The notes under the pieces are model-generated. The model was not told the origin of the DNA. It saw nothing but the letters and a program-made list of their open reading frames with translations, and did no database searches. A stretch of 64,000 bases of DNA from positions 620,001-684,000 of the forward strand of contig NZ_CP047030.1 of assembly GCF_009796825.1 (NCBI RefSeq), given 5' to 3'. Below, in pieces: positions 26,505 through 36,235 of this stretch; position 1 is the first letter of the stretch, and every line of letters starts with the position of its first letter. This DNA comes from Algibacter sp. L3A6 (lineage in GTDB: Bacteria; Bacteroidota; Bacteroidia; Flavobacteriales; Flavobacteriaceae). A program made the position numbers and the translations under genes.

Positions 26505-28361
26505 ATGAAAAAGGCCTTATTACTATTAGGATGCGTAATACTTTTATTTTCAAGCTGCCAAAAAACAAAGAAACAAACCCCTTTAATGACTTATATTGAA
26601 GAACCACACTCGTTCGCCAAACCAAATGAAGCGGTTATCACGCATTTAGATTTAGATATAAAAGTCGATTTCGATACAGAAATTATTTCGGGAACAGCCT
26701 CTTATTTAATTAACAATAACGATGCCTCGGAAATTATTCTAGACTCAAAATTCTTAGAGATTGAAAATGTACAAGCCGATGGCACAGACACTAATTTCAA
26801 ATTAGGAGCATTTGATTCTCAATTAGGAAACCCTTTAAAAATAGCAATAAAACCAGAGACTAAACGTATTACTGTTTTCTACAAAACCACAGACAAAACG
26901 GAAGCATTACAATGGTTAAAACCTCAGCAAACAGCCGATAAAGCACAGCCATTTCTATTTACGCAAGGTCAAGCGATTTTAACTAGAACTTGGATCCCGA
27001 TACAAGATAGTCCACAAATTAGAGTAACATACAACGCAAAAGTAACCGTACCAGCGCAACTTATGGCGGTTATGAGTGCCGAAAACCCTAAAACAAAAAC
27101 TGCAGATGGTGTTTACAACTTTAAAATGGCTCAACCTATTTCACCATATTTAATAGCCATTGCCGTTGGAGATATTGCTTATAAACCAATAAGTAACAGA
27201 ACTGGTGTTTATGCTGAAAAATCGATGCTAGATAAAGCACATTTTGAATTTTCGGATATGGAAAACATGGTTGCTTCTGCAGAAAAATTATATGGAGAAT
27301 ATGCTTGGGAGCAATTTGATGTTATTGTGTTGCCACCAAGTTTCCCGTTTGGCGGTATGGAAAATCCACGTTTAACTTTTGCTACACCAACTGTAATTGC
27401 TGGAGATAAAAGTTTAACCTCACTTATTGCACACGAGTTGGCGCATTCTTGGTCTGGAAACTTAGTAACCAATGCCACGTGGGACGATTTTTGGCTTAAC
27501 GAAGGTTTTACCGTTTACTTTGAAATGCGTATTATGGAGGCTCTTTACGGAAAAGATCGCGCTAATATGTTGGCGAGAATAGGTCGACAAGATTTAGAAG
27601 AAGAATTAGAAGGTTTAAAAGATTCTCCAAATGATACCAAACTAAAACTTGACCTTAACGGAAGAAATCCTGACGACGGCATGAACAGTATTGCTTATGA
27701 TAAAGGGTACCTATTTTTAAGAACTTTGGAAGAAACGGTTGGTCGTGAAAAATTTGATGTTTTCCTGAAAAATTATTTTGAATCTCATGCGTTTTCAACT
27801 ACTAATACTGAAAAATTTATTAAATATTTAAATGAAAATCTATTAGAGAAAAACGAAATCACGTTTAACACGGAAGAATGGATTTACCAACCAGGTATAC
27901 CAGAAAACCAAGCCATTATTGTTTCTGATAAATTTGAACAAGTTGAAAGTATAGTCCAAGGTTTTGTTAAAACAAACAACATCGATCAGGAAAAAACAAA
28001 GCAATGGACACCTCAAGAATGGGTACATTTTGTTCGTAACTTCCCCGAAGACATGAGTACTAAACAAATGCAATTACTGGATAACACGTTCAACTTAACC
28101 AACTCCAACAACTCTTACATTGCTATGGTTTGGTATGAGCAAGCTATCAATCATGATTATCATGGTAATAATGTAGATGAAAAGATTGAAACTTTTTTAA
28201 CTGAAGTTGGTCGCCGTTGGTATGTTTCAACTATTTACAAAGCTTTTAAAAGAAATGATAAAACAGAAGATGCTTTAGTAATTTATAAAAAAGCTCGTGA
28301 CAATTATCATTCAGTTACTATGAACACTATTGATGATATGTTGGGTTATGTTTCTGAATAA
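26505..28361 (+). CDS. M1 family metallopeptidase (leukotriene A4 hydrolase-like aminopeptidase)
   Basis: A 618-residue lipoprotein (lipobox LFSSC) with an M1 aminopeptidase domain. The exopeptidase motif GGMENPRLTF is followed by the zinc site HELAH (residues 310-314) with the distal Glu in LNEGFT (about 333). A C-terminal ARM-like helical domain (about 465-618) is as in LTA4-hydrolase homologues. It probably trims peptides in the periplasm or on the surface. The gene converges on topB, with the tandem palindrome array filling the space between. Confidence 0.92.
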   Translation: MKKALLLLGCVILLFSSCQKTKKQTPLMTYIEEPHSFAKPNEAVITHLDLDIKVDFDTEIISGTASYLINNNDASEIILDSKFLEIENVQADGTDTNFKLGAFDSQLGNPLKIAIKPETKRITVFYKTTDKTEALQWLKPQQTADKAQPFLFTQGQAILTRTWIPIQDSPQIRVTYNAKVTVPAQLMAVMSAENPKTKTADGVYNFKMAQPISPYLIAIAVGDIAYKPISNRTGVYAEKSMLDKAHFEFSDMENMVASAEKLYGEYAWEQFDVIVLPPSFPFGGMENPRLTFATPTVIAGDKSLTSLIAHELAHSWSGNLVTNATWDDFWLNEGFTVYFEMRIMEALYGKDRANMLARIGRQDLEEELEGLKDSPNDTKLKLDLNGRNPDDGMNSIAYDKGYLFLRTLEETVGREKFDVFLKNYFESHAFSTTNTEKFIKYLNENLLEKNEITFNTEEWIYQPGIPENQAIIVSDKFEQVESIVQGFVKTNNIDQEKTKQWTPQEWVHFVRNFPEDMSTKQMQLLDNTFNLTNSNNSYIAMVWYEQAINHDYHGNNVDEKIETFLTEVGRRWYVSTIYKAFKRNDKTEDALVIYKKARDNYHSVTMNTIDDMLGYVSE

Positions 28362-28365
28362 CACT

Positions 28366-29456
28366 CTCAAGACATATCGACGTGAGGAGATATCACATAA
28401 CAGTGAACTGAAAAACGTGTGTGATGTCTCCATGCGCGGACATGACCAATATATAAAATTTTCAAAATAAAACTAACATAAAAACAAAAGCCTCAAGTCA
28501 TATCGACGTGAGGAGATATCGCATAACAGTGAGCTATAAAACGTGTGTGATGTCTCCATGCGTCGACATGACCAACACGTAAAACTTTCAAAATAAAACT
28601 GACCTAAAACCAAAAGCCTCAGGTCATATCGACGTGAGGAGATATCTCATAACAGTGAACTGAAAAACGTGTGTGATGTCTCCATGCGTGGACATGACCA
28701 ACACGTAAAGTTTTCAAAATAAAACTAATATAAAAACGAAAGCCTCAAGTCATATCGACGTGAGGAGATATCTCATAACAGTGAACTGAAAAACGTGTGT
28801 GATGTCTCCATGCGTGGACATGACCAACACGTAAAGTTTTCAAAATAAAACTAATATAAAAACGAAAGCCTCAAGTCATATCGACGTGAGGAGATATCGC
28901 ATAACAGTAAACTGAAAAACGTGTATGATGTCTCCATGTGTCGACATGACTAACACGTAAAGTTTTCAAAATAAAACTAACATAAAAACAAAAGCCTCAA
29001 GTCATATCGACGTGAGGAGATATCTCATAACAGTAAACTGAAAAACGTGTATGATGTCTCCATGTGTCGACATGAACAACACGTAAAACCCTCAAAATAA
29101 AACTGACCTAAAACCAAAAACCTCAAGTCATATCGACGTGAGGAGATATCTCATAACAGTAAACTGAAAAACGTGTATGATGTCTCCATGTGTCGACATG
29201 ACTAACACGTAAAGTTTTCAAAATAAAACTAACATAAAAACAAAAGCCTCAAGTCATATCGACGTGAGGAGATATCTCATAACAGTAAACTGAAAAACGC
29301 GTATGATGTCTCCATGTGTCGACATGAACAACACGTAAAACCCTCAAAATAAAACTGACCTAAAACCAAAAACCTCAAGTCATATCGACGTGAGGAGATA
29401 TCACATAATAGTGAACTGAAAAACGTGTATGATGTCTCCATGTGTCGACATGAAAA
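28366..29456. repeat. Tandem array of nine 126-bp units, each with a 76-bp imperfect palindrome
   Basis: The segment TCGACGTGAGGAGATATC recurs nine times at exactly 126-bp spacing (palindrome starts 28371, 28497, 28623, 28749, 28875, 29001, 29127, 29253, 29379). Each unit is a 76-bp inverted element: GTCATATCGACG at the left matches CGTCGACATGAC at the right, and the inner arms GAGGAGATATC and GATGTCTCC also pair. About 50 bp of AT-rich spacer follows. Units 5-6 and 7-8 share alternating spacer types, pointing to a duplicated 252-bp dimer. The last unit has a degraded right end. No open frame spans it. It fills the space between two convergent genes and may act as a bidirectional hairpin terminator. 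Confidence 0.95.
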
Positions 29457-29482
29457 ACAATACTCATCATAATAAAAAATGA

Positions 29483-31801
29483 TTACACCTCTCCTTTCAG
29501 AATTTTATAAACCAATTCTTTCGTTGGTTTTTGGCCGTTAATTTTAGATTTAACGGTATCGAAAGTCATTTTAAAATCACAACCCGATTTATAAGCAGTA
29601 CAGCCATAAGCGGTTTTCCCTTTTAGAACCTTACCTACATTACATTTTGGACAAGTTAAAGCATCGGAATCTCCTTCTGTCGGTGCTGCTACTTTTTGCG
29701 TTTTTTCAACTTTCACTTTCGGCTCTAATTTCAACTTAAAATCATCATCAAAACGAAGTAAACCTTCAACGGCTCCTGCTTCAGTTTTAAAACCTTTCAA
29801 ATTTACAGTAGATCCTTTTTGAAGCAAACGGATAAATTGCTTTTCAGATATTTTTTTATCCCCAAAACTAAAAGGTAAAACAAATTTACAGCCGTCTTTA
29901 TAAGCACTGCAACCGTAAGCTGTTTTTCCTTTTAAAAGCTGACCTTTTTTACACTTTGGACAAACCTCAGCGATAATACCGGCTTGTTTTTTAACGGTTG
30001 CCTTTGCTGCACGATTTTTAACCACATTGGCTTGTGAAATATTAGCACGTTTAGTTTCGCTTCTTACTTCGTAAACCAAGGCATCTACCATGCGTTTCAT
30101 GTTTTTTATAAACGCTCCAGCACTATATGTTCCTTTTTCAATATCTTTTAATTGTTTCTCCCAAGATCCTGTGAGCTCGGCAGATTTCAATAATTCATTT
30201 TGAATGGTGTCTATCAACAAAACACCTGTAACCGTTGGTAATACTTGTTTTTTATTACGTTTTATATATTTTCTTTTAAAGAGTGTTTCGATAATATTGG
30301 CTCGTGTAGATGGTCTACCAATACCATTTTCTTTCATTAAATCTCTTAATTCCTCATCGTCTACCTGCTTACCCGCTGTTTCCATAGCACGTAATAAAGT
30401 TGCTTCTGTAAACTGATTTGGCGGTTTGGTTTCCTTTTCTAAAAAAGATGGTTCGTGTGGTCCTTTTTCTCCTTTTACAAAGGTTGGTAAAATTCCAGAT
30501 TCTTTTTCTTTTGCATTAGGATTTTCAAAAACAACACGCCAGCCCTTTTCTAAAATTTCTTTTCCTGTGGTTTTAAAAACAACATCGGCCGCGTTTCCTA
30601 AAACGGTAGTATTAGACACGATACATTCATCATAAAAAACAGCAATAAAACGTTTTACAATAATATCGTAAACCTGTTGTTGATTGTACTGCAGATTAAT
30701 TTGAATTCCCGTTGGAATAATAGCGTGGTGATCAGTTACTTTTTTATCGTTGAAAACCTTAGTCGATTTTTTTATTTTCTTCCCTAAAAGCGGTTGTGTT
30801 AAAGTGGAATAATTTGTTAACTTCTGAAGTATACCTGCCACCTTTGGATACACATCGTTTGGTAAAAATGTGGTATCTACTCTTGGGTAGGTAACCACTT
30901 TTTGTTCATATAATTTCTGAACAATTTTTAAAGTTTCGTCTGCAGAAAACCCGAACTTAGTATTACAATATACTTGAAGACCAGTTAAATCGAAGAGTTT
31001 TGGTGCGTATTCCTTACCTTTCTTTTTGGTGGTAGATTGAATTTCAAATTCACTCTCCTTTACCTTATTCGCCATAGATTCACCATCTTCCTTTTTAAGA
31101 AAACGACCTTCCTCGTAACTAAACAGCGTTTCACGATACAGTGTTTGTAATTCCCAATACGGTTGCGGTTTAAAATTCTCAATATCTTTAAAACGCCCTA
31201 CTACCATGGCTAAAGTTGGTGTTTGCACGCGACCAACAGATAGCACTTGTTTATAACCACCATGTTTTACAGTATACAAACGCGTAGCATTCATCCCTAA
31301 AAGCCAATCGCCTATGGCTCTAGAAAATCCCGCATAGTATAGATTATCGTAATCTTCAGAAGGTTTTAAATTCTGAAATCCTTCTTTTATGGCTTCCGTT
31401 GTTAATGATGATATCCACAAACGTTCTACTTTACCTTTATACTCAGCTTCGTTCATCACCCAGCGTTGTATAAGCTCTCCTTCTTGCCCGGCATCACCAC
31501 AGTTTATTACAACATCGGCTTTATCAAATAAACTTTTTACAATTCTAAATTGCTTTTGAATACCATCATTCGCAACCACTTTAGTTTCAAATTTTTCTGG
31601 CAACATGGGTAAATTATTCAAATCCCAACTTTTCCAATAAGGTTTATAATCGTTAGGTTCTTTAAGCGTGCAAAGGTGTCCAAAAGTATAAGTTACCGCA
31701 TAACCATTGCCTTCATAATACCCATCGCGTTTAGTATTTGCTCCTAGAACGGTAGCAATTTCGCGGGCAACACTTGGTTTTTCGGCTATACAGACTTTCA
31801 C
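29483..31801 (-). CDS. topB: DNA topoisomerase III (type IA)
   Basis: A 772-residue type IA topoisomerase. The Toprim domain starts at once (MKVCIAEKPSVAREIA) and contains CGDAGQEGELIQRW. The catalytic Tyr is in TYPRVDT (about Tyr 305), with the GRVQTPTLAMV segment before it and GIGRPSTRANIIE after it. The C-terminus has two zinc-ribbon-like units with the pattern CPKCxxGxLLKGKTAYGC...GC (around 630 and 720). It relaxes or decatenates DNA. It is not in an obvious operon, and its 3' end lies against the palindrome array. Confidence 0.94.
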   Translation of the reverse strand: MKVCIAEKPSVAREIATVLGANTKRDGYYEGNGYAVTYTFGHLCTLKEPNDYKPYWKSWDLNNLPMLPEKFETKVVANDGIQKQFRIVKSLFDKADVVINCGDAGQEGELIQRWVMNEAEYKGKVERLWISSLTTEAIKEGFQNLKPSEDYDNLYYAGFSRAIGDWLLGMNATRLYTVKHGGYKQVLSVGRVQTPTLAMVVGRFKDIENFKPQPYWELQTLYRETLFSYEEGRFLKKEDGESMANKVKESEFEIQSTTKKKGKEYAPKLFDLTGLQVYCNTKFGFSADETLKIVQKLYEQKVVTYPRVDTTFLPNDVYPKVAGILQKLTNYSTLTQPLLGKKIKKSTKVFNDKKVTDHHAIIPTGIQINLQYNQQQVYDIIVKRFIAVFYDECIVSNTTVLGNAADVVFKTTGKEILEKGWRVVFENPNAKEKESGILPTFVKGEKGPHEPSFLEKETKPPNQFTEATLLRAMETAGKQVDDEELRDLMKENGIGRPSTRANIIETLFKRKYIKRNKKQVLPTVTGVLLIDTIQNELLKSAELTGSWEKQLKDIEKGTYSAGAFIKNMKRMVDALVYEVRSETKRANISQANVVKNRAAKATVKKQAGIIAEVCPKCKKGQLLKGKTAYGCSAYKDGCKFVLPFSFGDKKISEKQFIRLLQKGSTVNLKGFKTEAGAVEGLLRFDDDFKLKLEPKVKVEKTQKVAAPTEGDSDALTCPKCNVGKVLKGKTAYGCTAYKSGCDFKMTFDTVKSKINGQKPTKELVYKILKGEV

Positions 31802-32052
31802 TTATTTGGCTTTAAAATAGAAGGTGCAAAATAAGGATTTTGCATGGTATTCAAAGCGCCTTTTATAACGAGTTATTAACGAATTTAAATGCTCGTAAAA
31901 GATATTATCTTTAAATTTGTTGTATCAAACCATGATTTTGACCTTAATTGTTTTAAGGCTAAATATTTATATTAAAACACCCTCATTATTTTAAACCAAC
32001 AAATCACTGAATTCAGGGATATTAATACTTGCTACAAAGCCTAAATTTGCGA

Positions 32053-34149
32053 ATGCCTTTTAAGTTACAAAACATAATTGCATATTTATTTTTATGCTAC
32101 TGCACTATTGGTTTGGCGCAAACACAGACTTCTATAGAATTAGAAGACAAAAAAGTGGATGAACTATACCACCATTTTAATTCTGGTTCGGCAAAAAAAG
32201 CGTACAAAGAAGCTCATCAATTTTTAAAAAAATTCAAAACCAATAAAGCCATTGCAAATACCAATTTACTACTGGCCTATTACCATAATAACTACGCAGA
32301 AATAGACTCTTCTATTTATTACACTAACCAAGCTCTTGCTCATAAATCTATTGTTAACGACTCTTTAGCCAACCGGCTAACCATATTAGCATACCAGTTA
32401 TTGGCTCTAAACAACAAAAACAAAGGTTTATATCACGAAAGTAAAAAATGGCACATTAAAGGCGCCGAACTCAGCGAAAAACATAACGAAACAAATCTTT
32501 ACTATTCACATATACACGGGTTAGCAAGTACTTACATTGCTCTAAACAAAACACAAGAAGCTAAAGAGCTTTTTGAGAAATGCATTAAACACTCTAAGGA
32601 CGCCGAAATTATTTTAGGAAGCTATATAAATCTAGGCTCTATTTACTCATCATTTTCTCAATATCAATTATCTAATATTTACTTACAGAAAGCCAAAACT
32701 ATTTGTGAAAAAGACAATAGCAAACAACAGGCTTTAGTAAATGTTATTATTAATATAGGCGATAATTACGTAAACAATGGCGAGATTGATCAAGCTATTT
32801 ACACCTATGGTGAAGCTAAAAAAATAAGTGTTAAAAATAATTTTTATAATTTAGAGCTTATCATATCTGATAAATTAGGCACAGTATTTTACAATCAAAA
32901 AAGAAATAATGAAGCCATTTTAATCTATGCAAATACCTTAACAAAAGCTATTAACTCTGACGCTTTAAACATTCAAATGAATAGTTATTTGATGTTAGAA
33001 AAACTAGCAGCCCGAAAAGAAGATTATAGCACGGCCTACACATATAGTAAGCGCTACTCCAGAATAAAAGACTCAATAGATAATCTGCAAACAAAAGAAG
33101 AGATTAACCGCTTAGAAGTTAAGTTTGAAACGCTTGAAAAAGAAAAGACAATAAAGCTATTAAAAATAGAAAACTTAAATAAAAGTTTAAACATAAAAAA
33201 CAAAGATGCTGCCATAGAAAAGTACGAACTTCAAAAAGCTATTATTGCTAAACAAAATGAAAATGAAGTTTTACAATTACAAAATCGCGCAGAAAAACGA
33301 AAGAGCGAAATAGCCATACTTAAAGAAAAAGAGCAATTAAAGGCCTTAGAATTAGATAGAGAAAAAACCATAAAATATATTGTGCTTGGTGCCTTTTTCA
33401 TTTTACTAGTACCCACTATTGGTTTATTGGTTATTTACTATCAAAAATTACAAGCTCAGAGTTTACTTAACCTAAAGGAAAAAGAGGTTAACGCACAGCG
33501 CGTTAATTCGTTGAAAAAAGATCAGGAAATAAAAATTATAAAAGCGTCTATTAGAGGGCAAGATTTAGAACGAAAAAAGATTGCTCAAGAAATGCACGAT
33601 AGCATTGGTGGAAATTTAGCAGCGATAAAATTACAGTTCAGTCAGCTTTCTAACCACCCAGATAAAGCGCAATTAATCTACAGCCAACTCGATGATACTT
33701 ACGAGCAAGTTAGAAACTTATCGCATAATTTATTACCAAAAAAAATTAGAGAAAATGACTTTGTATCTTTAATTACAGAATATATAAAAACCGTACAAGA
33801 GGCGAGCAACATAAAAATTAATATTCATTTTTATGATGAAGAAAAAATAAACACACTAAACAAAATATTGCAAAACGAGTTGTTTTCTATTTTTCAGGAA
33901 TTAACAACCAACACCCTCAAATATGCCGACGCCGACACTATAGATATTCAATTAGATTTACTAAACGCATGTATCTTTTTTGTTTATGAAGATAACGGCA
34001 AAGGCTTTGATGTATCTTTAACTACTCTAGGTATTGGCTTGACCAATATTAAGAACCGAGTAAACGATTACAACGGCACATTACATATTGACTCTAAAAT
34101 AAATAGAGGCACAAGTATAAATATAGAAATCCCCTTAGAACAAAAATAA
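32053..34149 (+). CDS. TPR-containing membrane sensor histidine kinase (HisKA_3 / NarX-type)
   Basis: A 698-residue sensor. A signal peptide (cut near GLAQTQ) leads into periplasmic TPR repeats (about 45-350), a coiled coil (about 355-435), one membrane helix (about 441-462), then HisKA_3 with the phospho-accepting His in KIAQEMHDSIGGN (about 515) and an HATPase domain (ELTTNTLKYAD; DNGKGFD; GIGLTNIKNRV). ATG 32053 gives a clean signal peptide; an upstream TTG at 32029 is less likely. It lies directly before its response regulator with no gap, so the two form a two-component pair. The stimulus is unknown. Confidence 0.92.
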   Translation: MPFKLQNIIAYLFLCYCTIGLAQTQTSIELEDKKVDELYHHFNSGSAKKAYKEAHQFLKKFKTNKAIANTNLLLAYYHNNYAEIDSSIYYTNQALAHKSIVNDSLANRLTILAYQLLALNNKNKGLYHESKKWHIKGAELSEKHNETNLYYSHIHGLASTYIALNKTQEAKELFEKCIKHSKDAEIILGSYINLGSIYSSFSQYQLSNIYLQKAKTICEKDNSKQQALVNVIINIGDNYVNNGEIDQAIYTYGEAKKISVKNNFYNLELIISDKLGTVFYNQKRNNEAILIYANTLTKAINSDALNIQMNSYLMLEKLAARKEDYSTAYTYSKRYSRIKDSIDNLQTKEEINRLEVKFETLEKEKTIKLLKIENLNKSLNIKNKDAAIEKYELQKAIIAKQNENEVLQLQNRAEKRKSEIAILKEKEQLKALELDREKTIKYIVLGAFFILLVPTIGLLVIYYQKLQAQSLLNLKEKEVNAQRVNSLKKDQEIKIIKASIRGQDLERKKIAQEMHDSIGGNLAAIKLQFSQLSNHPDKAQLIYSQLDDTYEQVRNLSHNLLPKKIRENDFVSLITEYIKTVQEASNIKINIHFYDEEKINTLNKILQNELFSIFQELTTNTLKYADADTIDIQLDLLNACIFFVYEDNGKGFDVSLTTLGIGLTNIKNRVNDYNGTLHIDSKINRGTSINIEIPLEQK

Positions 34150-34794
34150 ATGAAGCATAACCTTATTATTGCCGACGACCATAAAATGTTTTTAGATGGT
34201 TTATTAAGTATTCTTAAAACTGAAAGCAATTACAATATTCTATTTACAGCTAAGCATGGTGGCCATGTTCAAAAATATATATCGATAAATACTGAAGAAC
34301 AAATCGATTTAGTTATTACCGATGTTACCATGCCTGAAGTTGATGGTATTACTCTAAATAAATGGATAAAAGAAAACCATAGAAATGTAAAAACGTTGGT
34401 AGTAAGCATGCATAACACACCAGAAATTATTGATGATTTAATAGAAAGCAATGTAGATGGCTACCTTCAGAAAAATGCTCAGAAAGAAGAATTTCTAAAA
34501 GCCATTGAAACTATTTTGGGAGGGGAAAAGTATTTTTCAAAAGAAATAAAAGATATTTATCTTCAAAATAAGTTTGAAAAAAATAAAGAAAAAGAGATTA
34601 AACTAACAAAGCGCGAAGTTGAAGTAATCTCTTTAATTGCAGAAGAATTCACCACTCAAGAAATAGCAGATAAACTCTTTTTAAGCAAACACACTATTGA
34701 GAGTTACAGAAAAAACTTAATTACTAAACTTAATGTTAGAAACCTTGCTGGCCTTACCAAATACGCTATAAAAAAAGGTTACGTTTCATCTTAA
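34150..34794 (+). CDS. NarL/LuxR-family response regulator
   Basis: A 214-residue regulator. The receiver domain has the acidic pair ADDH near residues 8-11, the phospho-acceptor Asp about 58 in VITDVTMPEVDG, and a Lys in YLQKNAQ. The LuxR-type HTH begins at LTKREVEVISLIAEEF and continues with TQEIADKLFLSKHTIESYRKN. It follows the sensor kinase immediately. A perfect inverted repeat (34997-35012) upstream of the next operon is a candidate binding site. Confidence 0.94.
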   Translation: MKHNLIIADDHKMFLDGLLSILKTESNYNILFTAKHGGHVQKYISINTEEQIDLVITDVTMPEVDGITLNKWIKENHRNVKTLVVSMHNTPEIIDDLIESNVDGYLQKNAQKEEFLKAIETILGGEKYFSKEIKDIYLQNKFEKNKEKEIKLTKREVEVISLIAEEFTTQEIADKLFLSKHTIESYRKNLITKLNVRNLAGLTKYAIKKGYVSS

Positions 34795-34824
34795 TAATAA
34801 AACACTAATTATAATATAATACTA

Positions 34825-34850
34825 AGGCGCTTTTTTAAAGCGTCTTTTTT
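34825..34850 (+). terminator. Intrinsic terminator after the response regulator
   Basis: An 8-bp stem GGCGCTTT / AAAGCGTC with one G-T pair, followed by seven Ts, about 30 bp after the stop codon. Confidence 0.75.
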
Positions 34851-34996
34851 TATGCGTAAAATCTCCTTAGCACTATTAAACACACTCTAACTCTATTTAA
34901 TAAGTTCCATTTTGACTTTTCATCTAAAAAAAAATCATAAACACAAAATAACAAAACAAAATAAACCATTCAAAATCAATTAATTAAAACAAAACA

Positions 34997-35012
34997 CCCT
35001 GTTTTCAGGGTA
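34997..35012. promoter_or_regulatory. Perfect inverted repeat, candidate regulator site
   Basis: ACCCTG-TTTT-CAGGGT. It lies about 46 bp upstream of the -7 box of the next operon, the position expected for an activator of that promoter, and 202 bp after the stop of a NarL-type regulator. NarL-family sites are often inverted heptamers starting TACC. It could also be a small RNA hairpin, but no T-run follows. Confidence 0.35.
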
Positions 35013-35057
35013 TTCATTTTCACCAAATACGGGGTTATTCTAGGAGCTCTATTGCTA

Positions 35058-35065
35058 TACTTTTG
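35058..35065 (+). promoter_or_regulatory. Promoter -7 box of the membrane protein/SIMPL/LipL32-like operon
   Basis: TACTTTTG matches TAnnTTTG exactly. A TTATT at 35036-35040 is a weak -33 partner. It implies a leader of about 95 nt before ATG 35166. Confidence 0.55.
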
Positions 35066-35165
35066 TAAAAGAAAATAAGACACATGGTAAGTTAAAAACA
35101 AACAAAACCTTAACATGTTTATTATAAGAAAAACGAATAAAAATTAACCATTAAAAATCAAAATT

Positions 35166-35585
35166 ATGACTTTCGGAATTACATTAATCTTATTAAGTAT
35201 CATTGCAGTACCTTCTTTATTACTTTCAAAAAAACCTAACGCAAAAGAACTTTTAGACAAAATAGAACCTTACCAAGGTTGGATTGGAATTATTTTTTGT
35301 TTCTACGGTGTTTGGGGTATTATCTTTTCAATTTTAAATTTAGGTTGGATTACAACTTTCCCAATCTGGTGGGTAACATTATTAGCAGGAAGTCTTGTAG
35401 AAGCTGTTTTAGGTTTTATGTTAGGATTTAGCCTAATTAACAAATTTGTTTTATCTAAAAATGAAGCTGCAAAAGAAAAAGCAGTAGCACTTAGAGAGAA
35501 ATTAGCACCAAAACAAGGTAAGCTAGGTATTGTAGGTTTATTCGTAGGTGCCTGGATGATAGTGGCTTCTATATTATTCTTCTAA
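35166..35585 (+). CDS. Small multi-pass membrane protein of unknown function
   Basis: A 139-residue protein with four hydrophobic segments (about 2-20, 38-60, 63-88 and 118-138) and short charged loops rich in Lys/Glu. Two internal segments look related: DKIEPYQGWIGIIFCFYGVWGIIFSIL and KLAPKQGKLGIVGLFVGAWMIVASIL both read 'x-P-xQG-x-GI-x-G-x-W-xI-x-SI', so the protein may be a fold duplication. I cannot name a family. It is the first gene of an operon with SIMPL and LipL32-like proteins. Confidence 0.8.
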   Translation: MTFGITLILLSIIAVPSLLLSKKPNAKELLDKIEPYQGWIGIIFCFYGVWGIIFSILNLGWITTFPIWWVTLLAGSLVEAVLGFMLGFSLINKFVLSKNEAAKEKAVALREKLAPKQGKLGIVGLFVGAWMIVASILFF

Positions 35586-35611
35586 AAAGTTAAAAATTAA
35601 TTTATATAATC

Positions 35612-36229
35612 ATGAAAAAACTCATCTATTTAGTAGCCTTATTCTTTACAATTCCACTAATTTCGCAAGAACAAAGCAACACTATTTCTGTTATTGGCGA
35701 AACAGAAAAAACAATAACCGACCAAAATTACACCGTTATAATTGCCTTGCAGCAAATAATGGTTTATGATGGACAAGTGGAAGTTGAAGCCACGTCTTTA
35801 GAAGATGTAACACGCAATTACATAAAAAAATTAGACGAAGCTGGTGTAGATTTTAGCAGGTTTAGAAGAAACACCTATTATGAGCTTGCCATGTCTTACG
35901 GACAAAACAGAGAAGCGGCATATTACTATTTAAAAACAACAAATAAGGATGAAGCTAGAAAAATAATAAACTTAAAATCGTCTGGAGTATCGGTTGCCAG
36001 CAGTGAAGTGGAGCCTAAAAAATTAACAGATAAAGAGTTGGCTGCACTTTCAACAAAAGCCATTGAAAACGCGAGACAAAAAGCAGAACTTATAGCTAAA
36101 AAATTAAACAAAACTATAGGTGAAATCGTAAACATTTCAGACCAAAACACAAACACACAATATATTCAAAGTTACGGTACTACAAATTCACAACCACATA
36201 GTGTTACTGTTGCTTTCGAACTAAAATAA
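35612..36229 (+). CDS. SIMPL domain (DUF541) exported protein
   Basis: A 205-residue protein with a signal peptide (cut near PLISQ). The mature part has the SIMPL/DUF541 layout: an N-terminal SVIGETEKTITDQNYTVIIAL strand pair, a central AYYYLKTTNKDEARKIINL segment, and the C-terminal AIENARQKAELIAKKLNKTIGEIVNI helix, which is the family's most conserved part. Its role is not well defined; homologues are periplasmic. It is 26 bp after the membrane protein gene and 6 bp before the LipL32-like gene. Confidence 0.87.
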   Translation: MKKLIYLVALFFTIPLISQEQSNTISVIGETEKTITDQNYTVIIALQQIMVYDGQVEVEATSLEDVTRNYIKKLDEAGVDFSRFRRNTYYELAMSYGQNREAAYYYLKTTNKDEARKIINLKSSGVSVASSEVEPKKLTDKELAALSTKAIENARQKAELIAKKLNKTIGEIVNISDQNTNTQYIQSYGTTNSQPHSVTVAFELK

Positions 36230-36235
36230 AAAAGG

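Noticed and set aside
28366..29456. CRISPR array
   Set aside because: Repeats are 126 bp with near-identical 'spacers', and there are no cas genes. The structure is a tandem palindrome array.
28362..29482. Hidden gene inside the 126-bp array (126 is a multiple of three)
   Set aside because: All frames contain stop codons within each unit, and the units differ by palindrome-preserving rather than codon-preserving changes.
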